From: Pholiota molesta
Lineage: Eukaryota > Basidiomycota > Agaricomycetes > Agaricales > Strophariaceae
Assembly (NCBI GenBank): GCA_014925825.1
Contig: JACGCK010000143.1
Coordinates: forward strand, 1-64,000
Length of the DNA stretch: 64,000 nucleotides
Direction: 5' to 3'
The notes under the pieces were generated by a model. That model saw nothing but the letters and a program-made list of their open reading frames with translations, ran no database searches and had not been told where the DNA came from. Below, piece by piece: positions 24,631 to 37,000 of the stretch; position 1 is the stretch's first letter; each line of letters starts with the position of its first letter. A program made the translations under genes and the position numbers.

Positions 24631-25231
24631 TTTCGTAGCATAGCCCTATCGTTTTCTGTAGCCATTGCGCATCAGACGTTGTTTCGACCTTGATGATCCT
24701 AGGATGACAGAATCAGTGAGACAAGCAGGCAGTCGTTGGGGCCGGGGCAGACGCGTTTCAACGACACATCACGTGTATGAAGCCCGAAAATCATAGGGGC
24801 AAAACACTGTCGACCAGTGGCGACAAACCAGGAATATCATCACAATTTCTTCCAGTTCTATTCATTTTATGTGTATTTATTGAACTATAGTATTCAGAAT
24901 CTTACGGAACATTAATAACAACAAAAGATGGACCAAGCAAACGCTCACTTTACAGTTTAAGCGCCCGCGAATACTGTTCCTTTATTGTGTTTAAAATCCC
25001 GAAACTTTAATCGAATAGCACGCTGAGAAAACATATCCACAAATCCTCAAATTACACGGTATCCAAAGACTCCTAGGGCCTTCATTCCAAGACAACAAAA
25101 AGAACCAGATCAGATAAGTACGACAGAACCCATAAAAGAAACCCCCATTCCCGAAGATGCGTTTTCACGGCCCTGTTCGCAGAGGAGAGTTTTGAGCCTG
25201 CCGACCAATCCAACATAGTTCCCAGAAACGG
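24631..25231. other. Intergenic
   Basis: Promoter side of the DUF6697-like gene and 3' side of the peptidase gene. No gene or RNA recognised. Confidence 0.5.
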
Positions 25232-26456
25232 TTACGCACTGACCGCGCCAGCTTGGACCGCCGCCTCCTCCTTCGCGTCGTCGAGCTGCTGCTCGGAGCA
25301 GACCCAGACGACGATGCGCTTGATGGCATCGGTGACCTCCTCGGAGCTGAGTGGCTTCCCTACTGGCGGGCAGTGCAGGAACAGCACCTGGGTGTGGCGC
25401 CGTTTCTCGTATGGCTTCGTCGAGCGCCGTACTTCAGCCAACGAACAATAGTAGATAAAATCGCAGATGTAGTGCCCAGCATCCATCGAAGTGTATATTT
25501 GCTACAAATTCACCAATTGAGCGTTTCTTCTTTCAAAACTCGAGAAATAGAAGCACATACCTCAACTCCAGATTTCTTGAGATCAGAACCAGCCGCGTCA
25601 CATCGATGTCCGTAGGAATCTCGTCCGGAAAGTTCTCATAACTAGCACCAAAACCCCGCGTCGGCCTGGCAAGCGTGTCGCCGCCCACTTCGACCATGTC
25701 CATCCCTAGCCGCTCCCGCTCTATATTCTCCGCCGACGACGGCCCCGCAGTGATCGCTACCGATCGCCCCCATCCACGCCGCCGAGATCCGCAGCCCCGT
25801 CTCCGCGTCGCCCCGCCGGCTGAAGTCCTTGGGCATCACGCGCACCACGGGCGCGAGCTTACCTTTCGAATCCCGCATGTGGTACCCGAGCTTGTGCCCC
25901 TGGCGCTCCATCCGCAGGGGCCCGCGGCCGGCGACGCCGAGGTGGAACACGAAGTCGTAGTTGATGAGCGGGGGCGGGGCGCACTCCGGGGGCGCATCCG
26001 CGGGCAGCGTGGGGGGCCGGGCGTGCAGCCCGGGTACGATGGCGATCACGTCGTCGTAGGCGACTGGAACTTGGAGGGTGGTTATGTGGATCGGACGGGG
26101 GTGGCTGTTGATACTGACCGAGGGCGTCGCTGAGGTGGTCGGCAAGGACGCTGATTTCGCATGGATTTCGGTGTGCAAGATCGTGTTCTGCAGAGGCTCG
26201 ACGGCCCGCCAGGATGGATTAACGAGGTATTGGGAGAATGGCTGCGGCAAATAATAATATGTCAGCGGAGCCCAGTGTCATTTGAGTGAAATGAGAGGAA
26301 GTTTGCGTCGTCAAACATTGATGTCGTTCTTGGCAACAAAGTGAAGGAAAGGATGGGACGGAAACAATATATACACACCCCAAAACCGGTTACGAGGACA
26401 CGGAATGCATTAGCGGGCACCTGTGGGCGTTGTTCATCTTGGGACACGGCTGGCAT
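25232..26456 (-). CDS. Pyroglutamyl-peptidase I-like cysteine peptidase (C15), with a one-base frame break
   Basis: Four exons: 26379-26456, 25761-26241, 25561-25720 and 25232-25501. FRVLVTGFG is the N-terminal strand of C15 peptidases. Catalytic residues are visible: Glu in RMERQGHKLGY, Cys in DAGHYICDFIYYCSL, and His in QVLFLHCPP. GLRIS and GASYENFPDEIPTDIDV are further landmarks. These enzymes remove N-terminal pyroglutamate from peptides in the cytosol. The exon total is 989 nt, one base short of a whole number of codons after correction, and the frame moves between DVTRLVL and DLKKSGVE at about 25580-25590, where one G seems missing. Everything downstream of that point is well conserved, so a sequence error or a very recent mutation is likelier than an old pseudogene. 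The 40-nt intron before exon 3 is short. Confidence 0.8.
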
Positions 26457-27940
26457 CGTTGCTGTGGGGTATCAAGTAAAAGGAGGTATCTTTGAGCAGT
26501 GGTGAGAGTGGAAGCACTGCCGCTTGGACTCTTATCAGGATCAGAATAGCGTCTATAATTACACCCATGTGACTGCTTCATTCTTATACTCTTGCAGTAT
26601 TGTAGTCTAACTGCATCTAACTATGCGCCTCTGAACATTCCAGAACCAGCTGAGCTATGACGAAAGCTGTAGAATATGATTCTTGAGAATTGTCTGGCAG
26701 TCTATCGGATCTAACTGAGAACCTTCATCTTCGGAAAGCAATTTGAAGCGTACCATCTCCATCCCCAGAAACACGTTGCACCTGTCAAGTAAACTCTTGG
26801 AAACTTCCGCCTTAGTGTACATCGGCCGGGAAAATGCATAGATTGAACAGATACACGTGGGCCATGTACCATACTCATCGATCCAACAGCAGAAAGAGGG
26901 ATATGTATCTCAAAGAGAAAGATCATCACGACAATAACGCACGAAGAGATCATCGCGTACCTGAAGAGAGAGACAATTCTTGGAAGTAGCATTCGCTCGG
27001 ATTCGGACCGCGATGCTGACACTTGACGAGAGACGAGGCCAACACGAGGGCTTGGGCCGGTGGGCATTCCAGGAAAGGCACCTCCGATAACGTGGGCGAA
27101 GACGCAAGAGCTCGTGGTCCGTTTGGGCACAGCATCTTGACTTTCAGGGATTTTGGAACGATGCCGAGGGCAGGAGTCTAATTTCAAACCGTCAGGCATA
27201 AATTTTTGAAAAATTTCGAGGAGGGGCCCCTGAAGCTTGAAGTTTATTTACAGCACGCGCGACGGCAAGACGAAACAGGTGTCATCAAGCCTGCGGTGTG
27301 AATTCATTAAACGCCCACAAGCTTGCTGAAAGCTATTGAAATGTTCCTGCAATCACGTAGATTCTGTAAAATTTCTGAGATGTAGGTTGCAAGAGGAGCT
27401 CTCGCACACCACGGCAAATAAGCAAGCAAGAATTCGCGGATAATACAATGACAAGAGAGCTTGGGCGCACCTCGTTCCGGTTCCGGCTGAAGAACTAATC
27501 TGAAATTTGATAGAGGCAAGGCTGGACGTCGAATAGCAAGCATTTCGAGTCAATCGTATCGCATAAGTAGCAAATGCATCCTTATTCGCCAAGCAAGACG
27601 TCATGCATTCCTTAAACCAACTTGCGGAACAAGGCTCAAGTATTTTATTTGCGCAGTGTGATTGATGATAACCTCGTTGTGATATGCAAGAATCCGGGGA
27701 GAGCGAAGCTTTGTGGCCATTTAGACTTGCAGCAAAGAACGTGGCCAAGTTCAGAGGTTGACAAGAGGAGAGGCAAACACGATGAGGCCAGAAGATCACA
27801 ACAATTTGGGAGATAGATTGAACTTTTTGCATTCAGAAATTATACTTTTCTTATATCTAGCGCCCAAAATACGCGTCAGACCGGTTCTTACACAAAAAAT
27901 TGAAACACAGACGCACCTAATACCTGATGCAGCGCGAGGA
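26457..27940. other. Intergenic, 1.5 kb, no supported gene
   Basis: Minus-strand frames at 26711-27199 and 27353-27832 are long enough to notice but show no domain, no starting context and no coding-like composition. Nothing else recognised. Confidence 0.45.
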
Positions 27941-28382
27941 TCATTGCGTCTGCATAAAATTCCGGTCCTTAATAGCCCGTTGGTTGGCCTTCCGCCTCTC
28001 CATACGCTCCTTCTTTCCTCCAGGACCGTCGTCCTCGTATACCCGAGGTTTCAGGACGTTCCATAGCCATTCTGGGTATTGATCATCTGGAAGGGCGACG
28101 ACGGGTGCTTGGCCCTTCAGGTAGTTAACTCCTGGCAAAATGGTATCTGCCGGACATGAAGAAACGGGTATGCTGGCTTGTGATGAGGGTTCGGCTGAAC
28201 ACGAGGGTGTATGAGTATCGGAAAAACGAAAGTTGACAGGCTGGCTTGAGCTCACCTTTCTTTCCAGACTTCGCGGGTTTTGGTTGCTCAGCAGCAGCAG
28301 ATGCGGCGCTCGCGTATGTCCTGCACGCGCATCGTAGGCGCAACGAAGCTGGTTGCCGGCGGAGGACCTGGAGGAAGGACAT
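27941..28382 (-). CDS. MRPL37: Mitochondrial large-subunit ribosomal protein mL54 (yeast Mrpl37)
   Basis: Two exons, 28256-28382 and 27941-28176, with a 79-nt intron; 120 residues. The N terminus (MSFLQVLRRQPASLRLR) is an Arg-rich matrix presequence ending near TYASAASAAA. The mature part carries the L37/mL54 core: SSCPADTILPGVNYLKGQ, then VALPDDQYPEWLWNVLKP, and a basic tail (KKERMERRKANQRAIKDRN). Length and layout match the family. The acceptor CACAAG at 28177 keeps the frame into ASIPVSSCP. Confidence 0.92.
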
Positions 28383-29762
28383 TTTGGATGACTGGCGAAA
28401 TCGAGTAATTTGGCGGAACCTGGGCGGAACTGCTAAAGGCTTTTGCATCACGTGTTGTTGTGGCATGTTATGGCTGCACCGCCACCTGTCCCTGTCATCT
28501 TCACTCACTGACTGCGAGCATCGCCTTGCAGGAATCATTTTGCCGACCAGGCTCACTAACGCGCACGTTCAGTCAGCGTGCTTGATTACACGGAACAGAT
28601 GAACAGCCTCCCGATACCCTGGAACTATGCCTGTCAACTCTCCGATACCTGTGAAATTCGATCACTTATGGCTTCGAAGGCCAAAGCACCGCCTTGATTG
28701 ACTCTATCATCCACCGCACTCCCTGGGTTCTACAATGAACATGGTTATTTCCATCTAAGCACTTCGGAGTATCATCTTTGCCATTAACTCTGATAGGCTC
28801 GTCCCAAAGTTTCAATGGTCTTCGCCACTCATTCAATGGTGAACATTCGGTCAGCGAATTTTGATTCCCGAAACGGATTAGATCCTTACATTTGCGTCTC
28901 CCGAAATGGAGGAGGTGCTCTAGGTCCTTCATTTTGCAATGACTTGTGGCATTCTTCTCCTGTTGATGTTTCAAAACAGGGCCGCTTGAATGGGACGCAG
29001 TATGTGCCCGACGCCCGACTTTTTTCCAAAATCCACCGCCTCTGAGTCCATTTTCCGTGATGCAAGGGAAAACTCGCAGTAAGTATGTATGATCCATCTA
29101 CTTGCAGATCTAAAATAAACCCGCCCTCTTAGCGCCTTTCCTGACTCCCTCTCACCTCGGATCCAAGAATAGCATGGCACCGGTCTTTCGGGGATTCTCA
29201 GCATATGATCCAGGCCTGATTCCTTCCCAACTCGCAGGTCAGCGGCCACCTCCCCGGATGTCATAACTAGATATATAAACCCGATCTACGTGCAATAGTA
29301 TAAAGGACGACTCATCAATCCCTCTTCGCCCTAGTTTCATCGCGGGCTGCTAGACTTCAGGCTACGGCGCAGTATTCCCTGAAGCTCGCTTAAACCCCCC
29401 ATATAACTAGAGCTCTGTCGCCGCACCTCCTTTCCTCTTGCTAAAACCCAGGACGTCGCTAACGCGTCCTGTCTTATTCCTGGCTCATATTACGTGGTCG
29501 ACGGTGGCTTTCTCCTTTTCTATTATCCTGTATATTGGACTATCTCATAACATAACGCCCATACTTCCTGCCAACTATTTGAAGACCCGAATCTCATTTA
29601 ACCTCCTATTCCATTAATTTTACGAGCCCACTCCCCTCCTCCCTCCCTCCCTCCGCTCTGGAAGCTTGACGCTTCTAGTCTCTCCTCGGCTCTCACTTCT
29701 GGGAGCTCAGTCACGATGATCATGCAAAACAATGGCCGATGGCACCTCCCTACTTATCGACT
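28383..29762. other. Intergenic, 1.4 kb, no supported gene
   Basis: Overlapping minus-strand frames at 28666-29264 (up to 143 codons) have no recognisable motif. The stretch 29580-29700 is rich in C/T, as is common just upstream of fungal start sites, and probably belongs to the promoter of the following gene. Confidence 0.45.
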
Positions 29763-30714
29763 ATGCCAACCTCAACGACGTTTCCGAACATGCATAGCGC
29801 CGACGCCGCTTCATTCCACATTCCTAAATGCGCCGCGTCTTGAGCTCCCCCACCAAAGACCACACCCGCCCCCGCGGCCCATCTGATCCTTACACCGGAT
29901 CGCGACTACCATCTAACGACCACGCACATGATTATACGGAAGAGCATCTGCCCAGCTTCCTACGGGACCGACAATCCACGAATACCAAACAGGCAATCAA
30001 ACAGATGGCCGAACACCGGGTGCTCCTCGACACCAACAAGCTACCGGCGCCGTTGGAGCTTCCGAGGAAGACGACGATGAATATGCGTGGTATCTGCAGA
30101 ACCCGCACAGGTACGTTCGGCGGCCGCGGGACCGGGGGTGCGCGGAAGCAGCGGCGGAAGATGGTCCTGTATGGAGAGATGGTCGACGAGCGGGATGATC
30201 AGCGAACAGGAAGCTGTTTGCGGGGTATCTCGTGCGCCATTACGGCGCAGCCCTATTCCGGGACGAGGTGGAGGACCCACCTGCGGGGCCGTATAGGCGT
30301 TCCGCGCAGCACGCTTCGACGACGCCGTTCAGCAGAGCGACGCGGAATCGCAAGCGTATTGGCACGAGGGCGATGCGAGCGACGGGGACGGCTCGACCGT
30401 GTTCTGGGTCGACGAGTGGGACGTCAGCTCGTCCCCACCCTCGGCGACGCGTCGTCCCGCCACCCGAAGCTCTCGTGTGTATCGTCCATCGATAACCCCG
30501 ACCGCTGCTTTCAGGGTCGTTTGATTTCCCTGCCACCAAGGCCATGCCATGCACGACGCACGACGCGCAGGATTCGGATTCTAAAAAACGGTGGTTCTCC
30601 GATCCTCGGCATCCGGGTGAGGGCAAACGCAACCCGTTTTTCCGAACGAACTCGACAAGGATGCGCTCGGGCAGCCATCGGCGGTTTTCCTTCCTCCGCA
30701 TATTTTCTACGTGA
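29763..30714 (+). CDS. Hypothetical spliced protein, 5' structure unresolved
   Basis: The 3' end is clear: an exon in the frame of AFRAARFDDAVQQSDAESQA, with STVFWVDEWDVSSSP, splices at 30475-30514 (40-nt intron) to an exon reading SFDFPATKAMPC, DSDSKKRWFSDPRHPGEGKR and ending at 30714. Upstream coding-like pieces lie in other frames: EEDDDEYAWYLQNPHRYVRR near 30065-30120, and NRKLFAGYLVRHYGAALFRD near 30215-30270. A donor GTGCGC with acceptor TATAG (ending 30296) can join the last of these to the 3' exons. The 5' exons cannot be fixed; starts at 29763 and 29828 are both possible. The protein would be acidic in the middle and basic at the end, with no domain I recognise. Confidence 0.45.
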
Positions 30715-31751
30715 TGTCAATGTCTATCCCTACTTAATGAATTCCTAACGTCGCTTCGTGTATGTATGTATGATATTGTAGGACCCTTGATTAATTCGCC
30801 TGTGTTTGGGAGTACTAGCTTAGAATAATACCGGTATAATAGTAATTAGAACGTGTTTAATAACAAGTCAAAGTAATTGTATTCTGTATCATTACACTCA
30901 CACGCAATATATGTACGTACTAGTACGTTTTTTTGAACGTGTTTTTCTTCATCGTTTTTCAGGTTAGACGCTCTTTGGTTTACAGATCTTAGATGGCGCG
31001 CAGGATACATCGTGTCTGTGAGATAGGTCAGAGTCAGGCAGATTGCATAAGCCAAGCGACTGTCTCCTTCCAGTTGAATCTCCTGTTTTGTCCTCCCAAG
31101 CTCCATCATCCTTTTGACATCACTCGCGTCGAAACATTTGTCTACCACGAAACATTGTCAAAAGTCAAGACGTTACATTGATACTTCAAATTTGAAAGCC
31201 AGAGACAAAATGACATCGTTTGAAGCCAGTGCCTGCAGTGCTCAAAATTCAATTTCATGGCTATTATTATCTCTGGCTGATGACCGCAAAACAAAAAATA
31301 TGGAACTTGATCCCACAGACGCCGGGTCCAAGTCCATCTGCTTTAGCTCTGCTGCATGTCTGGGAGCCCTCTAGCGACGATGGATATACGCAAAGTGGTT
31401 TCGGCACTGCACACATTCGTTGCAGACCGACCTCGTCTTGCGAGACGGCCCAAGCTGTCTCAAGGTGCTTCTTCTGAATGACGCACCCAATTCTGCTCGT
31501 CCTCGTTTCTCTACCGCTATCCCCACAAAATTCGTAGCAGCAAGTGCCATCTCCAAGACGCGTTGTCCTCGTATTCACTGACCGCGCTTACAAGTTACTT
31601 TTCCCCCAAAGCAGCTGCACCGACATACCGATGCTCAAGTGCCCTCGCTACCAGCCCATGACAGACACCTTGCCTTCGCGCCTCACCCACGCAACCGCCA
31701 CCCGCCCCCCGCTCCGCGCGCAAAACACCGCTTCCCCGGCCCCGAGCACCC
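30715..31751. other. Intergenic, no supported gene
   Basis: AT-rich at the left, GC-rich towards 31700. Frames here are shadows or lack coding features. Confidence 0.45.
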
Positions 31752-32759
31752 ATGCCCGCCATGGGCGTGTTTCTCGGAGTACGCATGGAAGAAGGCCCTC
31801 GCATGAACGAAAGCGAAAGGGCGCTCTCGGACGGGTTTCCGTGGCGTCGCCGGGACTCGGGGCGGGCTCGGAGGCGGGCTTGGGAAGGCGCCGGCTGGTC
31901 GTCCTCGCTATATTATGGCCCCTGCTCGCCGCTGGCGCGCGACGACACCGTCGGGTCGCCGCTGCAGGCCTCCATCGACGCGCATGCAGCGCGCGATGGC
32001 CTATCTCTCCGCGTTCCACGGCCCCGCGCAGGCCGCCAACGCCGGATCCAGGCGCGGAGACGACGTCAAGTCGATCGACAGTGCGTCGTCGTCCCTCTGC
32101 TCCGCGGGCGGCAGCAGCAGCAGCGCGGGAGACGACAGCAGTCCGCGAGCTCGTCGCCGGATGGTACGACGGTCGCGCCGAGCAGCTGGCTGAGCGGCGC
32201 GGACGGCGACGGCGGCGGGGGGCTGTTCGACGCGTGTACCGCGCAGCCAGGATCGACGACGGTCGATGCGGGACATACGCGGCGCGGGTTCGACGCCGAG
32301 AGCGATGGAGATGGGTATGCCAATGCTCGGGCAGGGGAAAGGGAACGGGCCTGGGCGAAGGCAGATACCTGGCACGCTGCGCGACGAGCGTTATCTACAG
32401 AGAATGCTCGATCCCTGCCGACAGCATGCGGCGCCGCATCGGTTACCGCCTGCGACGAGGGGCCGTGGTTCCAGCGCCGCCGAACGACGACGCCACGAGA
32501 ATACGACCGGGAGCCCAGTCTCGTTCCTAGCTTCTACAGCGAGGGCGGGCCACCTTCTCTGGCGAACGACGGTAATAACAACAGCAGAAATGGAGGCGGG
32601 CATAGTCTCACGGGCATGAGGTCTGCTTTGCGCCGGCGATATGTTGCTGTCAGCTATAAGGTGCGGCTGGCTGTGTTTCGGACGGAGAGGACGGTGGGGC
32701 GGAAGTTGAGTCGTCGGCGCAGGAGGATGGGCGAGAAGGAGGAGGGCGGCGATGTATAA
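31752..32759 (+). CDS. GC-rich hypothetical protein
   Basis: One frame is open for 335 codons (stop at 32757-32759). Its start (MGVFLGVRMEEGPRMNESER), middle (SSSPDGTTVAPSSWLSGADG, then FDAESDGDGYANARAGERE) and end (GMRSALRRRYVAVSYKVRLA, then a run of Arg) look coding. Between about 31990 and 32130 the better reading is in another frame (RAMAYLSAFHGPAQAANAGS, then Ser/Gly-rich sequence), so two compensating frame changes are suspected. Alternatively an intron was missed. Low-complexity charged sequence; no domain. It could be a spurious GC-rich frame, but the mixture of acidic, aromatic and structured segments argues for a real gene. Confidence 0.4.
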   Translation: MPAMGVFLGVRMEEGPRMNESERALSDGFPWRRRDSGRARRRAWEGAGWSSSLYYGPCSPLARDDTVGSPLQASIDAHAARDGLSLRVPRPRAGRQRRIQARRRRQVDRQCVVVPLLRGRQQQQRGRRQQSASSSPDGTTVAPSSWLSGADGDGGGGLFDACTAQPGSTTVDAGHTRRGFDAESDGDGYANARAGERERAWAKADTWHAARRALSTENARSLPTACGAASVTACDEGPWFQRRRTTTPREYDREPSLVPSFYSEGGPPSLANDGNNNSRNGGGHSLTGMRSALRRRYVAVSYKVRLAVFRTERTVGRKLSRRRRRMGEKEEGGDV

Positions 32760-34081
32760 GAAAGAAGATACTGCAATTTCATGCAGATTTGATGCATCGA
32801 GTGTTTCAATGTGAATTTCGAAATTGACCGCCTTGATAGCAGGATTAAAGGCTAGACTCGCCGCGATCTGATAGAGAGCAGTCGGTGTACTCTCATCGAC
32901 AAAGACTATCGACAAAGACCATTGGATATGCCCGGAAAGCGGGAAGCACACTTGAAAGGATGGATATGAGTAGTGTTGTATATGAGAGGTCTGGGTTCAT
33001 GTCAATTAACCAGACTTTAGAAGAGTTACCTCGAAACTCTGATGTTTGAGTATGGTGTACGTGGATTGCGGCTTGGCTTCGAAAGGCATGTATTACGGAT
33101 ACTCGGGGGTGAAACGACAGACTACATAGCCGATGAAGGCTTCTGGGATGTGTAAATTGAGGTGCGCGGCCTGTGGCAATATTGGGCCGTGCATTGATTA
33201 AGTTTGAGAATCTAATGGCATGGCTAGTTCTGCGGAGCAGTTCGGTCTTCCGAATCACGAAATTCACTCGGCCACGTTTTATGGTGCCGGTGGAGAACAC
33301 AGGAAAAGTGAGAGAAGCACAGTCTGTATTCGCACACGGACCCTAGTATAATTATCAGTCAGCGCAGGGCTATGAATAAAAGTGACTCACTTTGCATGAC
33401 CTATGCACGAGTCAATAGCTAACAAAGCGAATTAGGAAGCCAGGAATCGACTAGCTTGCCTGTCATGCAAGCGACAGAAGGTTCCAGCGATGATGACCTC
33501 CAGCGCTTGAGGGAAGGACGACTAAAATAATTCATTTGAGTTCCGCAAACCATTGAAAGCGATGCACGCGACTCTGACAGAGTTGATGTCGATAGGGGTC
33601 TCCTGCGACGCTGTGTATGAGCTGCAGGCGGTCAATCAAAATTAGGATAGATTCCTTGTAGAAGACATGGAAATAAGCCTTGAAAAGGATAAGAAAGAGC
33701 AGACGTTCTGTGATGGTGATACGGGGGCAGATGTTGGCGGTGTTTGCATTTGTTGAGAGGCGTCTAAAAATCTTGTCATTGCTCCTCTGATCTCACCATC
33801 GCCCTCCTCCAGCCCTCCAACACGCCACCCACTTCGCCAGCCCCCCAGCGCACCGTCCGCGACAGCCGAGTCGTACATCGGACAGCAGCCACGCTTCACG
33901 GCTACAGAGGCTATTACGCGGCCCCATCACACTCACCAACCACATTCGTCTTCTCTCGGCCTTGCTTGACTTAGCCGTCCATCTTAGTAGGTCTCTTTTA
34001 CATATTATCTGACGGGACTAGGCAGTTGAGACAGGTTCTCTTAGAAAGTTTACCGAAGAGTTCCTCGAATTCTTCGCGCCC
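32760..34081. other. Intergenic, 1.3 kb, no supported gene
   Basis: Includes the promoter of UBP3; the last 250 bp are C/T-rich. Minus-strand frames at 32893-33300 and 33642-33899 have no recognisable features. Confidence 0.45.
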
Positions 34082-37000
34082 ATGGCAAGCCATCCAGCTT
34101 ACCCTCACCCAGGCCCCGGACCTTCTTCCTACTACCAACAGCCTCCACCTCACCCTCACGTCTACGGAACTCACAGTCCGGCACCACGACCAAACTACTA
34201 TCCCTATCCCGCACCACCACCGCCGCACATGAATTCACCCCAGCCAGGCCAATACCACCACCAACCAGGACCATCGCGAGGAAACCACCGCGGAGCGAAC
34301 CACCTCGGCGGGTCGTACAACTCAAGAGGAACGCACCATTATCACCACAACTATCAACAACCCCATCAGCAGCAGCCACACTTCGCCCACTCCCATGTCA
34401 ATCCTGCCCTTGGCGTACACACCCAGCACCACCCACATTCCCCACAACACATGTACTCGCCCCAGTCCGCAAAATACAACCAACCCTTTACACCATCTTA
34501 CCCATACCCTTCACCCACGGCACCCGTTTTTACCCCTTCATGGCAGCAGCAACCTATTTCGCCATTACCTAAACAGCTCTCCATGCCCCCTCCTCAAAAC
34601 GTGCCCCAATCTTTCTACGAACCGCCACCGGCGCCTCCGCCCGCAGAACGGGTTATTTCCACTCCATTAAGCCCTGCCGCGCCTCCAAAAGCGCCCGAAC
34701 CTACTGAAAATCCAGAAACCCCTGTAACTGACGAGAAGATTGAATCCGATGCTCCATCTCCATCGACCCCTCCGCCTGCAACCTCGTCCACTCCGGAACC
34801 CACATCATTACCTCAGACCTCATCTTACTCACATATGGGCACCATTTCGACGACAGATACCACATCTCCTGCCCCGTCGCGAAGTGCGTCACCCTCTCCA
34901 GGGAAGGCTGTCAACCCCATCGCAAAATGGGCCATCTGGTCTCGTCGGCCCCAAGATCCATCACACGCCCCAAGCATCATTATCTCTCCAAAAGCGCGCC
35001 CACCTCCCGATGTTGTGCAGCAAGCGCTCGATCTGAAAACGCCGCCGCCTTCTGCCCCTGCCTCGCCTGCGCCCGTGGTGTCCAAGTTGCCTCCTGCGAC
35101 GGAGGTGCGATTCATACAGGCGCGGCCGTCAGCGTCGTCCTCTGCGGCAGGAATATCCACGATATCGTTCCAATCCGCGGATGAAAGCGTTGCGGCCGCT
35201 TGGGCTTCTCAGACCAACTCTTCTGTACCTTCGTCATCTGTTACAGAGAATGCGGATACACCCACTGTTCCTGGCTCTCCTGCGTCCTCTCATACTTCCG
35301 TGTCCATCTCAGGCACTCTTACGAAAGAGCTGAAAAAGATTCCAACACAGGCTGCGGAGGCTGACGTGGCCGCCACTGTAATTGCAACCTCAACCTCAAC
35401 TGCTGTGCCTACTGCTATCTCTGAAGCAGAGTCATCGTCGACATTAACACCTGCATCTGTGTCCGCGGAAAAGGACCAAGCCACACCGGCAGAGCCAGCG
35501 CCTGCTGCTACCTCAACGTCCAGCGCTCCTGTCTCTTCTCCCTCCGTTCAGCAAACCGACATGCTCGCAGCGCCCCTCCTCGCGGCGCCCCCCCACGCCC
35601 GCCGCGTCCTCTGCCTCCGCCTACCCGCTCCCGTCGCCGCGCCGCCCAAAAAATCCTGGGCGTCCCTCCTTCGGCCCGCCGCGGCGTCGCCGACGTCGCC
35701 GCCGGGCCCGTCGCGCAACGCGCTCCCCACGTCCTCCGTCGTCGGCTTCTCCATCCCCGCGGCGGGCCCGCGCCCGCCGCGCCCGTGTCGCCGACCGTGA
35801 AGTCCGCGCTTGCCACGCTGCTGACGTCCGGGCCGGCGGCGGCGGCGGCGCTGAGGATCCGCCCGCGCGGGCTGGTGAATAGTGGGAATATGTGCTTTGC
35901 GAACGCGGTGCTGCAGGTGCTCGTGTACTGCCCGCCGTTCCACCGGCTGTTTGCGGAGCTGGGAAGGGTGCTTGTCGGCCCTGTGGTTGGGGGTGGCGGT
36001 GGTGCGGGTGTGGGTGCGAAGGAGGAGAGGGTGGGGGCGGTGGCGGCGCAGGGGAGTGCGACGCCGCTGGTGGACGCGACGATCGAGTTCCTGCGCGAGT
36101 TCGCGGAGGACCGGAAGAAGAGGGACAGGGCGCGGCTGGAGGTCGTCAGCCGGAACGGCGTCGGCGCCGGCGGGAGCGGGCGGGGGAAGGGCAAGGAGCG
36201 GGAGGTCAGGGGCGAGGCGGCGGCGGCGGAGGAGGAGGATGATTGGGATGGCGATTCCTTCCTGCCGACGTACATATACGACGCGATGAAGGAGAAGAAG
36301 CGGTTCGATAATATGCGGGTGCGTGCTTTTCCTCCTTTTTTCGTGTAACGTTTGTGCTGATACCGGTTTATGTGATTTAGGGCGGACATCAAGAGGATGC
36401 GGAGGAGTTCTTTGGGTTCTATCTGGACACCCTCGAGGAAGAGCTGCTCGCGATCCTGCACAGCGTGCACCCGCCGAAGGGCAAGGGGGGCGCGGCCGGC
36501 GGCGCCGTCGAGGAGACGGAGGAGGCCGCGCCGCCGGAGGAGGACGGCTGGCTCGAGGTCGGCCGGCGGAACAAGATGGTCGTGACGCGCACGGTATGTA
36601 CCCTTTTTCTTTTCTTCACCCCTGCATGCGAGAGTGGGTTTGCTGATGATGATGGTTGTCTGTGTGGATTGATAGGTGAAGGCGACGGAGAGCCCGATTA
36701 CGAGGATATTTGGCGGGAAGTTTAGGTCGACGCTGCGCGCGCCGGGCCAGAAGGACTCGGTCGTCGTGGAGGATTGGCGCTCGTTACGCCTGGACATCCA
36801 GGTTTGTCCAACTTGACTTATCCTCCATGTCAATCCATTTCTCATCATCATCATTGCTATGCATGTACAGCGAGACCAAATCCACACTATCCAGGACGCC
36901 CTGTCCTACATCTCCGACCCGCAGCCGGTGCAGGTGACGCAGGCCGCGCGGCCGGGCATTACCATCGAGGCGCACCAGCAGGTGCTCATCGAGGCGCTGC

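Noticed and set aside
26711..27199. 162-codon minus-strand frame
   Set aside because: No domain, cysteine and proline scattered, no supporting splice structure or neighbour context.
28666..29264. Overlapping minus-strand frames of 97-143 codons
   Set aside because: No recognisable motif and no consistent gene model; treated as chance.
30846..31148. 100-codon minus-strand frame
   Set aside because: AT-rich intergenic sequence, no domain or promoter context.
31648..32375. Several minus-strand frames of 100-125 codons
   Set aside because: GC-rich shadows of the plus-strand frame at 31752-32759; Arg/Pro-rich with no motif.
35508..36887. 459-codon minus-strand open frame
   Set aside because: It lies antisense to the catalytic exons of UBP3 in very GC-rich sequence, where stop codons are rare. 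Its content is Arg/Pro/Ser-rich without a domain.
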